64,000 nucleotides of DNA from Chryseotalea sp. WA131a (GTDB lineage Bacteria > Bacteroidota > Bacteroidia > Cytophagales > Cyclobacteriaceae): positions 124,001 through 188,000 of the forward strand of contig CP073016.1 in assembly GCA_025370075.1 (NCBI GenBank), written 5' to 3'. Numbering within the stretch: the first letter of the stretch is position 1; every line of letters begins with the position of its first letter. Below the pieces are notes generated by a model. The model had not been told where the DNA came from. It was given only the letters and a program-made list of their open reading frames with translations, and searched no databases. Below, piece after piece: positions 8,736-18,373 of the stretch. Both the position numbers and the translations under genes were made by a program.

Positions 8736-8794
8736 AGCTCTTTTGCAATTTTTGGTCTGTGCGTTGGCTTGTGCGAATTGCAAATGTGCTTGCT
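8736..8794 (-). repeat. bulged-stem element copy 1 (3' side of the five-gene operon)
   Basis: CAAGC-TCT-TTTGCAATT pairs with AATTGCAAA-TGT-GCTTG around a 25-base loop (TTTGGTCTGTGCG...). The TCT/TGT internal loop is constant between copies while the arms covary. It lies in the 233-bp gene-free stretch 8574-8806 after the operon; nothing else is recognisable there. Confidence 0.75.
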
Positions 8795-8806
8795 TTTAGG
8801 GTTGGC

Positions 8807-10786
8807 TTATTCTTTTCCTATCAATTTCATTTCTCCTTTATGGTTTACATGATAAGCATAGAATTCTATTGGATCTGTTAAGTCATCCAAGAAATGGTTT
8901 TTTTTGATTAGCTCAATAAGACCCGAATCTAATGACCTTTTAATAGTTAGGAATTCATCAAGATTGGCTTGATTATCATCAATTAGTCTAACCCTTCTAT
9001 ATTTACCATCTTTCAAGTAATCCAATACGATTTTCTTCTTTTTCTCAGCAACAGTTCCTGTCAGGAGATTTCCTGACCTTTCAACATACATTCTTGAAGA
9101 ATCTATATCAATACCGTACTTACGGAAAGTATTCAAAAACTTTTCCTTATTATCAAAATCGCTACGTGCCGTCAAAAACACAATTCGACTTCCTTCTGAA
9201 TTTGAGGAAATTATATTGAGTATCTTTTTAATCTCCGAAACTATCGTAATAATGGGTTTCGATGTTTTTAAAAAGGTATCAGAGTCTCTAAACTCGCCAA
9301 AATCAAAAGATTCTCCTTCTTGCAATTTGTAATCATTAAACTCTCTATTATCTAATAATTTTATAACAACGCTATCTTTTATTACTCTGATATTGGCGAA
9401 AGTATTAAAAATTGTTTCGTCAATATCAACAAATGTTATTCCGTAGCCATAAATATGTTGTGGTATTTTATAGGGAGTTTTTACATATTCTTCAAACAAA
9501 CCCGATCCAACAAAATCATCTTTTGTTTTTCTTGCTGGGGGACAGAAGTAGTAGCCTCCATCTATACTTTTCAAAACATCTTTTGCATACAAAGCATCTA
9601 TACCTGTTCCTTCTACAGGAAAATTTGGATTCATTTGCCACATATTCGTTACATGCTCAAATTGATTTTGAATACTTTTCATAAATGCTAAGAAGTGAAG
9701 TCCATTGATTGATTTTCCACTTTCGTCAACTCCGTCAAAAAAAGGATATGGCCTTCTTAAGAATCTTCTGTTTAAATCATTTTCTCCAAATAGGTCGGGA
9801 GTTGGTCTCCTTGGTTGAACCTTTCTAATGTGAGAATTCAATGGACCATCTTTGGGGTCTGTAGGATTAGGATAAACAGGTGTTAAGTTATTTATCCCTT
9901 CTTTATTTCTGGAAATAGGTAAACTACTATCTTTTTCTCTTCCGATAATACCTTCTTGGGTTGATTTCGAAAATGCCTCCCATACTGGCATCATTTCTCT
10001 AATCTTTTTATAAACCAAATAGGAGCCCCCGATACACCATTCAGGTTCATTGCAATTTTCATCTACATATACTAATTTTTCTAGGTCGATATTTGCTCTA
10101 AGATTGTCTATGCCATCATTGAACTTTAGAAACTCCTTAGAATCGGGACGACCAAAACCCTGTTGTACACATATTACTTGAAAAACATTCTCTATTTGGT
10201 TATTGCTGATTTTAGCTGCAAATTTCTTGTTGACATATTCGGCAAGGGTTCTAGTAATTGCTACATTGACGTAAGGATGATCGCTAGACACCAATATAAG
10301 TAAGTCAGAAACTGAGTTAAATGGGTCAAATTCGTCCCCAGGAAATTTCGGTATGATTTTTAAGTTTTTCGGTTTTCTAAAACTTAAACCGAATCTATCA
10401 TTACCGAATTTATCAACAAATAGAGAATGACCGTATGCAATAGTGAATGTCACACGCCACGATTCAGGTATCTGTGCTAATGAATTTGGAATTCTTGCTA
10501 AATCTTCCTTTTTATCAGATTGCGGTGTTCTAGTCATTTCATAATAAGCTATATCTGATAATAACTGAAGTAAAATTCCTAACTCAGATTTATTTTTAAC
10601 TGCAACATTTGCCTTCAGTATTGCTGCAAAACCCTGTTTGTCTACCCGCCCACGGAACAATTCATAGTCTTTATCATCATCCAATTCTTTAGGAGAAAGC
10701 AGTGGAAACTGAGGATCAGAAATACCACTTTGGTATGGACTATCTAATATTGGCAGTGGTCTTGGTATAAATTTATTTTTTTCCAT
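8807..10786 (-). CDS. DyP-type peroxidase fused to a HAD phosphatase domain
   Basis: 659 residues. Residues about 30-400 match dye-decolorising peroxidases: distal Asp in FND224GID (usual GFxDG), GGSYLVYKKIR about 253-263, proximal haem-ligand His in SH319IRKVQPR, distal Arg about 344 in FLRRPYPF, and the C-terminal GLHFLAFMKSIQNQFE. Residues about 448-650 are a HAD domain: D454-I-D456-E-T, FLTARSD, a downstream lysine cluster and RLIDD. DyPs use haem and H2O2 to oxidise diverse substrates; HAD domains hydrolyse phosphoesters. No signal peptide, so cytoplasmic. Last gene of a five-gene operon, 9 bp after the glycyl-radical enzyme gene. I know of no described DyP-HAD fusion. The canonical GxxDG glycine before Asp is replaced (FNDG). 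Confidence 0.8.
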   Translation of the reverse strand: MEKNKFIPRPLPILDSPYQSGISDPQFPLLSPKELDDDKDYELFRGRVDKQGFAAILKANVAVKNKSELGILLQLLSDIAYYEMTRTPQSDKKEDLARIPNSLAQIPESWRVTFTIAYGHSLFVDKFGNDRFGLSFRKPKNLKIIPKFPGDEFDPFNSVSDLLILVSSDHPYVNVAITRTLAEYVNKKFAAKISNNQIENVFQVICVQQGFGRPDSKEFLKFNDGIDNLRANIDLEKLVYVDENCNEPEWCIGGSYLVYKKIREMMPVWEAFSKSTQEGIIGREKDSSLPISRNKEGINNLTPVYPNPTDPKDGPLNSHIRKVQPRRPTPDLFGENDLNRRFLRRPYPFFDGVDESGKSINGLHFLAFMKSIQNQFEHVTNMWQMNPNFPVEGTGIDALYAKDVLKSIDGGYYFCPPARKTKDDFVGSGLFEEYVKTPYKIPQHIYGYGITFVDIDETIFNTFANIRVIKDSVVIKLLDNREFNDYKLQEGESFDFGEFRDSDTFLKTSKPIITIVSEIKKILNIISSNSEGSRIVFLTARSDFDNKEKFLNTFRKYGIDIDSSRMYVERSGNLLTGTVAEKKKKIVLDYLKDGKYRRVRLIDDNQANLDEFLTIKRSLDSGLIELIKKNHFLDDLTDPIEFYAYHVNHKGEMKLIGKE

Positions 10787-10795
10787 GATATAATT

Positions 10796-13309
10796 TTATT
10801 TAAACAATGGCCTTCTTTTATGTTGTTCTTGTAGGGCTGGGAATAATGAAATAAAAAATTCCGTCCATCCGCCCATTCTTACTCTTAGCAAATTGTAATC
10901 ATCAGGATTATCCTGAGCATTTTTAAAAGATTCAGGATCACTAACAGTTATCGTAAGCATATTGCCTCCATGACCTTCGGCAAAGGACTTTATTATTTTG
11001 GTCAAAGCAACCTCATCAAAGTCTTCTTTTATATTAAAATCAGGTGGAGCACCATCTGAAAGTAGATTTATTGAGGAATCAGAAAAGCTTTCCAAACCAT
11101 CCATAAATTTTATTGTTGGTGTTTGAGGAATTGGTTGGTCAGAATGGTGGGGTGCCGGGGATAAATCGGAAGCTATAGAGTCAAAGGCATATCTACCGTC
11201 TGGTGTTGCCCCAACAAACGAACCTGAAAAGTTATACTGCTCAAATGTTCCTACTCCTGGAGCTAGTAAAATTTCAAATTCTTTACCTTCTATGTGATAC
11301 AGATTGTGAATTCGTTTCCAATTTTCTTCATGTACTTTATCTGTTCTTGCCACTTGAAGAGAATCATAAAAAGATGTTATTAATTTATGTGCAATTTCAT
11401 CTACATGCTTATTTCCTTGCCCAAACTTAGGTTGATTAATGCACAGGTTTCTAATTTCAATAATTCTTTCATCTGATATCTTGAGTCCAACTACCTCTTT
11501 ATTTCTTCCCCAGTTTGTTCTCAAACATGAAACTAATTCCTCAAGCGAAAACAGTTTATCTCCAAAAACAAGATTCTTAATTACGAATAAGGAATCTGTT
11601 GCTGTACTTATTCCAGTCATTAGAGGCGAAAACAAATGATACTTCGAACCACCGCCAGCAAGGTCTCGTCCAGTTTCAATGCAGCCATTAATCATGGCAG
11701 ACAATAATGGGGATGGAGATACACCTTCTTTGCTTCCATAAGCAGAAAGAATACCATGTAAAAATTTGTGACACCCTAATAAAAGATGTTGCTCAAATAT
11801 TGACCAAAAATCTTCATAAGTAGAAATATCTTTGGCTTGTTGGGATCTAATACTTCCTTTGCTACCTCTTAAAAAAGTTCCACCTGAAAAAGCAAAACCC
11901 GCCCCACTATTTAAAGTTTTTTCTAGGACATCTAATGCACCAACAAAACCAAAACTAAACTCTGTTTCACCAGCAAATAGAGTTTCGTAACATCCATCAC
12001 ATGCATAATTCCTTGCACTCTTAAGTTCAACTGTACCCCCAGTTTTATTTTGCAGTGCCGGAATAATTTTGTCATCATTCATTAGAATTGGATGTGCCCC
12101 ACCACTTAATATGGTTTTTGCAGCTGCGGAAAATAATTTATCATTGCTTTTAGAATGAACCCTTAAATCAAGAGTTGGGCTATTCAAAGGCAATCGTCTT
12201 GCAGATTCCATGCACATAAAAGTAATTTCATTTACAGCATCTGTTGCAATGTCTTTATTATCGGCTATTACTCCACCAATAGTAACTTGCTGCATCCACT
12301 GGTTGACCAATGCACCTTGGTCAAAGTTACTTGGGCCTCCTGTTCCTAGTAATGCTCCATCTGATGAAGTAAATCTATCTTCGATAAATCTTCTGTTGTG
12401 AACTACTTTTTCATCCAGTTTTATCCAAAAGCAATCAAGGATTTCTTGTGCTTTAGCTTTAGTAACAATTCCCCTTTCTAAATCTCTTATGTAAAACTCA
12501 TTAAGTAATTGGTCAAGTCTACCTATGGGTACAATTTCACCAGAAAAATGAAGTGCACAATGCATTATGTAAATAGATTGCAATGCATCTGTAAAAGTTT
12601 CGCATGGCTTGGCTGGATATTCTCTAAGTCCTTCTGAAATTGATTTTAGACTAATAGCCTTTTCGTCATTTGGATGAAATGATTTTGAAAGTTCAAACGC
12701 ATAATCTGCATAAGCATTAATGTAAAACAGGACTCCTTCTAACGAATCAATAACTGATTGATAAAACTGCTTCTGCTTTGTTTGTTGATTTGATAGAAGA
12801 TCTTGCTTTGTTTGACATTCTGTTATTATCCCTAATATTCCCTTCTTTAAAACCACTTCATGGTCAGGTACTATATGACCGAATGGCGACCACTCGTTGA
12901 AATACCTCAATTCCCAATATAGCCTTTCTTCTTCTGTTAAATACTTTACTAATTCCTTACCTTGACCCACAGAATATGGAGGAAGTGTTCCTACAATTAA
13001 TTCTAATGGATTAATCTCCATTGTCCCCTTCGATTCTCTGTTTATTGGGTCAGAAATAAATTCAAAAAGTTTTTTTACAGCTAATCCTTTTCGTTCAGCC
13101 ACAGACAAAGATTTGACTTTGGAAAGTTCATCATTCTTGTAATAATCGAAAAGATGACCCATTTCACCAAAGCCAATCCATTTTGGTTTTGTATGCCATT
13201 TTTCAAACGCTTCTTGCAAAAGAATGCAAACTCTTGGTGTAAGTCTATCTGTGTGACCATCTGGTAAGGATTCCAAATGTTGCCAAAATGAAAGAATATT
13301 TTTATGCAT
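10796..13309 (-). CDS. glycyl-radical enzyme of the pyruvate formate-lyase/dehydratase superfamily
   Basis: 837 residues, full length for the family. The PFL-like barrel spans about 10-690. The catalytic loop reads C437-D-G-C440-Y-E442, a GCxE motif as in glycerol/diol dehydratase-like members rather than the CC of pyruvate formate-lyase. The C-terminal glycyl-radical domain reads VR811MGG814WTEFF, with G814 at the radical position, preceded by NAQDNPDDYN. These enzymes do C-C, C-O or C-N cleavage by radical chemistry and need a radical-SAM activase. No activase is encoded in the operon, so one must act in trans or activity is lost. Pairing with a haem peroxidase is odd, since glycyl radicals are oxygen-sensitive. 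Gap of 12 bp from the upstream gene. Confidence 0.85.
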   Translation of the reverse strand: MHKNILSFWQHLESLPDGHTDRLTPRVCILLQEAFEKWHTKPKWIGFGEMGHLFDYYKNDELSKVKSLSVAERKGLAVKKLFEFISDPINRESKGTMEINPLELIVGTLPPYSVGQGKELVKYLTEEERLYWELRYFNEWSPFGHIVPDHEVVLKKGILGIITECQTKQDLLSNQQTKQKQFYQSVIDSLEGVLFYINAYADYAFELSKSFHPNDEKAISLKSISEGLREYPAKPCETFTDALQSIYIMHCALHFSGEIVPIGRLDQLLNEFYIRDLERGIVTKAKAQEILDCFWIKLDEKVVHNRRFIEDRFTSSDGALLGTGGPSNFDQGALVNQWMQQVTIGGVIADNKDIATDAVNEITFMCMESARRLPLNSPTLDLRVHSKSNDKLFSAAAKTILSGGAHPILMNDDKIIPALQNKTGGTVELKSARNYACDGCYETLFAGETEFSFGFVGALDVLEKTLNSGAGFAFSGGTFLRGSKGSIRSQQAKDISTYEDFWSIFEQHLLLGCHKFLHGILSAYGSKEGVSPSPLLSAMINGCIETGRDLAGGGSKYHLFSPLMTGISTATDSLFVIKNLVFGDKLFSLEELVSCLRTNWGRNKEVVGLKISDERIIEIRNLCINQPKFGQGNKHVDEIAHKLITSFYDSLQVARTDKVHEENWKRIHNLYHIEGKEFEILLAPGVGTFEQYNFSGSFVGATPDGRYAFDSIASDLSPAPHHSDQPIPQTPTIKFMDGLESFSDSSINLLSDGAPPDFNIKEDFDEVALTKIIKSFAEGHGGNMLTITVSDPESFKNAQDNPDDYNLLRVRMGGWTEFFISLFPALQEQHKRRPLFK

Positions 13310-13321
13310 AGTTTCTATTTA

Positions 13322-13672
13322 TTATTTTACCTTACTAATTACTGTGCCTCTCACCGTCTGAGCAACAATAAATCCATCTCTAATTACAAACGTATCAACT
13401 CCATCTGCGATATAAATTGATGGTGTGTCTGCAGTCCATTCAAAGAATACGATTTCCCCTTCAATAGTTTCGCTAACTATTTTTGATGTTGAACCTACCT
13501 CTAATGATTTGAAGTGGTTGTCGTATTGCTTATAAATATTTTCTTTCCCTTTAATGACTTTATTTGTTGTTACGTAAATAGCATCATCAGCAAAATCAAA
13601 CATTACGTCATCAATATTGGCATTGGCAAAAGCAATACAATGATGTTCCCATACTTCTTTAGTTGTTCTCAT
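13322..13672 (-). CDS. NTF2/SnoaL-like protein
   Basis: 116 residues. The N-terminal helix (TKEVWEHHCIAFANANIDDVMFDFADDAIYVTT) followed by IKGKENIYKQYDNHF and antiparallel strands (EIVFFEWTADTPSIYIADGVDTFVIRDGFIVAQT) is the cone-shaped NTF2/SnoaL fold. Such proteins are small-molecule isomerases, cyclases or binding proteins, or oligomerising domains. Central in the operon, 20 bp after the phospholipase D-like gene and 12 bp before the glycyl-radical enzyme. The conserved ligand pocket acids could be functional, but the substrate is unknown. Confidence 0.75.
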   Translation of the reverse strand: MRTTKEVWEHHCIAFANANIDDVMFDFADDAIYVTTNKVIKGKENIYKQYDNHFKSLEVGSTSKIVSETIEGEIVFFEWTADTPSIYIADGVDTFVIRDGFIVAQTVRGTVISKVK

Positions 13673-13692
13673 ATATTTATATTAAATGTAAA

Positions 13693-15483
13693 TTAGAAAA
13701 TGAACCTATCCCGATTTATAAACCCGGTTTCATCGAAATAGTAATCCATCCATTCATCACTTTCACTAAGATCGTTCCATTCCTTTTTAAGGACAACCTC
13801 TTTTTGTGCAAGAGTTTTTGCTCCTGCCTTAAGTATTTTATCTTGAAGTTTATACCGCCATTTAAAATGATTGACTATATCCAATACATGTGTTGCATAA
13901 GCTTGTGCAATAGCTTTATCTTTCTTAATTATTAGCATATTCTCATCATTTTTATAAGAAGCTGCATAACCTAAATTATGACTACCTGTTATAACAACAC
14001 AATCATCACTAAAAGGGTCAATAACCAATAGCTTATCATGTATTGTAGAAAAACCAAGTTTTAAAAGTTCTCCCTCAAAGTAGCTAAATGGGCCAGGAAT
14101 TGCTGCTACACCTGTGACCCTATCAAAATAATATGTAGCAGGTTTCTCAAGTATATCACTTGATACAATATTTGTAGTAACACTCTTTGCTATCTTTGCG
14201 TCAGATACCGCTCCTCTTACAAATAGGGGTTTCCCTTCGGGTCTTTTGGAAGCTACTTCCTTGATTTTATCAATTATACTTGGGCTTCCTGGATTAAATA
14301 CTAAATATAAAACGGATTCTTTGGCTTTTTCAATTAGATCAAATACTGCCTGCATATCAATGGGAGTAGCAGGATTTTTTGGTTTGGACTTCTGCACAGT
14401 ATTGGGAGAGAACCAAAGAGTTAAATTCGCATTTTTATTCATTTTATTTGTTGTGCTATTGGAGGCACACCACTCTCGAAAATCGGCTCCCTGTTTTTCA
14501 TCTCTCTCATATTCTAATTTCATTTGATCCCAATAATCTTTGTACTGAGTTGCAATTTTCTCAGAATTAATGATTATCATGTTATTTGTTTGACCGCATA
14601 AACCAGTTGGAGTCCAATTTGTGCTACCTGTAAGTATAGATTGTGGAGTTCCTTCATTATCTACATAAATCACAAACTTATTGTGTCCAATATGTGAACC
14701 CAACATCCTATCATATACTTTTATTTTTTTGTTTGAATGAAGATTCATTCTGGTTGTTTCATTGGTTCCATCATTAATCGTGATTGTCTTTTCCTTACCA
14801 TTTACAATTTTAGTCTCTGACTTATTTGCATTGCTCAAGATGATTTCGGTTCCTTTATTTTTCGTCAACTCCTTTATTAAAACATCATCTGTAAGTTCAT
14901 ACAAAGCGGCATAATATTTACCGCCATTTTCTGATGCTTTTTTGAAAAATGAATTTACATTGAATAGCATCTGCCCACCCAATCTCTTTCTCCATATGCT
15001 TGAAGGGTTTGTTATAAACTCTTTAGCTTCCGCTTTCGTTACGGTTTTACCTTTTTTTCCTGATTTAGCAAATGCTTGCGTAGATAATATTCCTCTATTA
15101 AAGATTACTTTAGCTTCTCCATATTCTTGGGTTCTTTTTGTAGATTCTGTTATTATGCTATTTATTTCATCCTTCTCTAAATTATCCCAAGTACCAATCA
15201 TAGGATAGATTTTATACTTTATTTCTTTATTATGTGGGGCATATAAATCCTTCCAATTAAAGCTTTGTATTGGCCATTCATCTGTTGTTTGAGGTGATTT
15301 TCGAGAATCCTCTTCTTTATTGAATCCAACGGTTGCGTATAAACCTGTTGGTTCTTCAACATTATCAACTATCCTGTGAATACTGAATCCCAAACAATTA
15401 TCTATCTTTTTGGGTAAACTCCACCACAGATAAATCAGGTCATTATTTGCCAGAACTACAGATTTTGTTTTTGCTTTTGCCAT
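13693..15483 (-). CDS. phospholipase D-like protein with two HKD motifs
   Basis: 596 residues, no signal peptide. An N-terminal domain (1-170) of unknown fold is followed by two PLD half-domains. The first catalytic motif is H267-N-K269 (HIGHNKFVIYVD) with TGSTNW downstream. The second is H482-D-K484 (TIHDKLLVID) with TGSHNLG. PLD superfamily enzymes hydrolyse phosphodiesters in lipids or nucleic acids; defence-linked members are often nucleases. Both motifs look intact. Second gene of the operon, 92 bp after the TrlF-like gene; the gap is A/T-rich and shows no obvious promoter or terminator. A basic C-terminus (KILKAGAKTLAQKEVVLKKEW) could bind nucleic acid. Confidence 0.82.
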   Translation of the reverse strand: MAKAKTKSVVLANNDLIYLWWSLPKKIDNCLGFSIHRIVDNVEEPTGLYATVGFNKEEDSRKSPQTTDEWPIQSFNWKDLYAPHNKEIKYKIYPMIGTWDNLEKDEINSIITESTKRTQEYGEAKVIFNRGILSTQAFAKSGKKGKTVTKAEAKEFITNPSSIWRKRLGGQMLFNVNSFFKKASENGGKYYAALYELTDDVLIKELTKNKGTEIILSNANKSETKIVNGKEKTITINDGTNETTRMNLHSNKKIKVYDRMLGSHIGHNKFVIYVDNEGTPQSILTGSTNWTPTGLCGQTNNMIIINSEKIATQYKDYWDQMKLEYERDEKQGADFREWCASNSTTNKMNKNANLTLWFSPNTVQKSKPKNPATPIDMQAVFDLIEKAKESVLYLVFNPGSPSIIDKIKEVASKRPEGKPLFVRGAVSDAKIAKSVTTNIVSSDILEKPATYYFDRVTGVAAIPGPFSYFEGELLKLGFSTIHDKLLVIDPFSDDCVVITGSHNLGYAASYKNDENMLIIKKDKAIAQAYATHVLDIVNHFKWRYKLQDKILKAGAKTLAQKEVVLKKEWNDLSESDEWMDYYFDETGFINRDRFIF

Positions 15484-15575
15484 GATAATTACTTTTAAAT
15501 TTGCCTACTCTAATATGGATTTTCGGCTTACTCCATTTGAATATTATTTGGAAATTCCTTTTTCAATATTGTTAA

Positions 15576-18251
15576 TTATACTCCATATATTTCCTTCCTT
15601 TTAATGAATGCCTTTTCTCCCCCTTCTAATATGGCACAAGTAACTTTCTTCGTTGCAGAATTATCAATTGAACCTCGGTCAATTACATGTGTTTTATCAC
15701 TGGTACTTTTCAAGGGAACAATTAATTCTGCATCTCCCAAAACTGCTATGTTTGCGTTGTGTGTTACAATTATTACTTGCCTGTGTTCTTTAATCCTTCT
15801 TAGATTTTTCACAAGTGTTTTGTAAATAAATTCACTATCCAAATTATCCTCGGGTTGGTCAATTAGCAATGGACAATTCCTATTTGAGAAAAGCAATATT
15901 GACAAAAGAATTGATTGTTGCTGCCCAAGAGATAGCTTTGAAAAATCCTTTTTTATGTAAGCATCTTTACCGTCTTTGTCAGTGTATTTCCTAGTCAAGG
16001 TAATTGTAGAAACATCTTCAAACGAACATCTTTCAATTTGTGATAGAATAGAAGGAGAAGATAGAACCGAAATAATTTGGTCTGCATCCGACTTAGAAAA
16101 AACAAATGAGCCGTCTGATTTAATTGCTTGAAGTAAAGTTGAGTTTTTCTTTTTTATTGAATCTAAAAAATCGTTGTATGAAATGCTACTAACAATAATA
16201 TCAGCCTTCGGAACTTGAGATGTTCGCCAACCCATTGAATCTTTAATTATAGTTGAAAGTGACGGAGAATACAAGCCTTGATAAATCTTTATGTCAATGT
16301 TGAAATCAACTACAGTTGCCTTCAAATTTTCATTAACCCTATAAACGAATTCATATCGCTTTCTAAATACATTCTGTTTTATTTCTTTCCTTTTTTCTAA
16401 AAGTCCTTTTCTTTCCTCTGTCAATTTTAAAAGCTCCGCTTTCTTCAAATTCAACTCGCTCAACTTCATTGCATAATCACTCGCATCTTTGGTTACTTTT
16501 CTAATGAACGCTAGGTCTAATTTACCACCTTTAGCTTCAATCTCTTTTCTTATTTCTTCAATTTTATTTTGAGAAGTGCTTTCCTTTTCCTTCCAAGTAT
16601 TTAGTTTTTCATTTATCAGATTTACAACGGCTGTTGAATCAGTTGTAATAGTTGCTGAATGGTTATCAATATCCTTTGAGAATTTTTCCACTATGCTTTT
16701 TACGTCCTTAAATTCTTCCTTTCCTATGATTATTTTGTCCTCCTTAAAACTAATGACTAAATCAAAAACTGTTTTATCTGCTAGACTTTTTGTGATGCCT
16801 TTTATTAAAGTATTAAGGTGTGTCACAAGTTCACTTCTTAATGATTTTTCATTTGCAAGTCCTTCTTCAAGCTCTACAACTTCTTTAGCATTTTTTGCTT
16901 TCAATGCTTTAACTTGTTCGTCAGCATTGTTCTTTGCCTTTTCAATTTGCGGGATAGTATTAATGTCAATTGTTAATCTTTCTATTGATGTTTGATTATC
17001 CAAAAGTTCTTGGCATATTTCATCATCTTCATCTTTTAGATTTCCAAAATCAACAAAGCCATCAAAAAAGTTTATCAATACGCCCGGGTCTTTATCACAA
17101 TGCTGAATTGTTTCTGCTGTTTCGCCTTGGCCAAAACTTTCAATTTGAATTTCAGTTATTCCATTTGCAGGGTCGGTTGCATTAATTACATCCTTTTGTT
17201 TGTCCTTTACCAGTATTTGTTGACGACCGCTTTCATCTTCATACAACAATGAGATCCTTTCGGGCCAAACTTCATTGTCTACTAAGCTTGCTCTGCAAGT
17301 ATTGCCAGATGCTGCTCTTATTGATTCCAAAACTGTTGATTTGCCCGCACCTCTTCCGCCTATAATGCAAGTTAGGTTCTTGCTCAATTTTACCGTTTGA
17401 GTGTCGAGAAAACCACCATCAAATTTTAATCCGACAAAATGAGGAACAGTAGGTGGGATCAAATCTTCTATCCTAACTCTTGCTGTAGAATCAATTAAAG
17501 CAATTTTGAATGAAAGAAAATTCAATTCATCCATTTTTAATCGGGTAATTTTTTTATTGCCTACTGCATTTTTTCCTAGTGCAGTCAATACATGAGAATC
17601 AGAAGACATCAACTTTGCAATATCATAAGTGTGGTCTTCGTTAATCGCTGTTCTTCTGATGTTGATTAATCCTTTTCTTTCAGGCGATGTGTCCCTATCA
17701 GTAAACCAATTTTCATTAGCTGCTAATGAAATTTCTAGTCCAAGTAAACTCGGATGCTTTAATACAGCTTCTTTGAAAGGTGTGTAGCCTTTCATGTATA
17801 ATTCAAATCCACTGTCCAAATCAATGTGTGCTGCAACTCCAAAACCGCCCAATGCTTGGGCGAAGCCCAAACATTGGGTTATTGTATGGTTGCACATTTT
17901 TTTGTCGGCAGTAATGTTTAACTGTCCATAAAAAGTTCGTAACGATTGAAAGTCGGGAAGATAAACTAACAAGTGTCCTTCAGTTGTCGAAAGTTCAACA
18001 CCTGATAAAACAAGAATTGGTTTGCCAACTGCATAGTCAATTGTCGGTTTAACGTTGTTGATTTCATTATGGTCTGTAATACTTATGACTTGAATATTCT
18101 CTTGTATAGCTAAGTCAACAATATTTTGAGGCGTCATTGTCGTGTCCTTCACATCATAAGAACCATTTTCACCAAAAGTGTGAATATGTAAATCAGCACG
18201 AACAAATTTTGCTCCGTCAGAATTAATGTCTATTTCTTCTTTTAAACTCAT
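15576..18251 (-). CDS. TrlF/Ppl-type PHP-domain AAA/SMC-like ATPase
   Basis: I choose ATG 18249-18251 (MSLKEEIDINSDGAKFVRAD), giving 891 residues; the frame extends upstream but through a structured leader. The N-terminal PHP phosphoesterase domain (about 15-270) has DLHIHT, SITDHN and an AAHIDLD histidine. The Walker A is GGRGAGKST near 295-303, then a long coiled-coil (about 400-690). The C-terminal half has the LSLGQQQ signature, Walker B LLIDQPEDNLD and the VTHN switch. This is the arrangement of TrlF and of the Ppl phage-defence ATPase, which probably sense or cut nucleic acid. First gene of the operon; the promoter region is split by an IS1380-family element. Confidence 0.88.
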   Translation of the reverse strand: MSLKEEIDINSDGAKFVRADLHIHTFGENGSYDVKDTTMTPQNIVDLAIQENIQVISITDHNEINNVKPTIDYAVGKPILVLSGVELSTTEGHLLVYLPDFQSLRTFYGQLNITADKKMCNHTITQCLGFAQALGGFGVAAHIDLDSGFELYMKGYTPFKEAVLKHPSLLGLEISLAANENWFTDRDTSPERKGLINIRRTAINEDHTYDIAKLMSSDSHVLTALGKNAVGNKKITRLKMDELNFLSFKIALIDSTARVRIEDLIPPTVPHFVGLKFDGGFLDTQTVKLSKNLTCIIGGRGAGKSTVLESIRAASGNTCRASLVDNEVWPERISLLYEDESGRQQILVKDKQKDVINATDPANGITEIQIESFGQGETAETIQHCDKDPGVLINFFDGFVDFGNLKDEDDEICQELLDNQTSIERLTIDINTIPQIEKAKNNADEQVKALKAKNAKEVVELEEGLANEKSLRSELVTHLNTLIKGITKSLADKTVFDLVISFKEDKIIIGKEEFKDVKSIVEKFSKDIDNHSATITTDSTAVVNLINEKLNTWKEKESTSQNKIEEIRKEIEAKGGKLDLAFIRKVTKDASDYAMKLSELNLKKAELLKLTEERKGLLEKRKEIKQNVFRKRYEFVYRVNENLKATVVDFNIDIKIYQGLYSPSLSTIIKDSMGWRTSQVPKADIIVSSISYNDFLDSIKKKNSTLLQAIKSDGSFVFSKSDADQIISVLSSPSILSQIERCSFEDVSTITLTRKYTDKDGKDAYIKKDFSKLSLGQQQSILLSILLFSNRNCPLLIDQPEDNLDSEFIYKTLVKNLRRIKEHRQVIIVTHNANIAVLGDAELIVPLKSTSDKTHVIDRGSIDNSATKKVTCAILEGGEKAFIKRKEIYGV

Positions 18252-18284
18252 GCTGTCAGTTGTATTGGTATAGCGTTGGCAAAA

Positions 18285-18346
18285 AATGGCTCTTTTGGTT
18301 TTGCGAAGGGTCGGCTTGTGTGGCGGGCAAATCCAAATGTGCCATT
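18285..18346 (-). repeat. bulged-stem element copy 2 (5' side of the five-gene operon)
   Basis: AATGGC-TCT-TTTGG pairs with CCAAA-TGT-GCCATT. The loop contains GCGAAGGGTCGGCTTGTG, a word also found next to copies 3 and 4. It lies in the leader 18252-18373 between the TrlF-like start codon and the IS1380 element. Confidence 0.72.
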
Positions 18347-18373
18347 TGTGCGGCTGGCTAAAATTGTTTTTAA

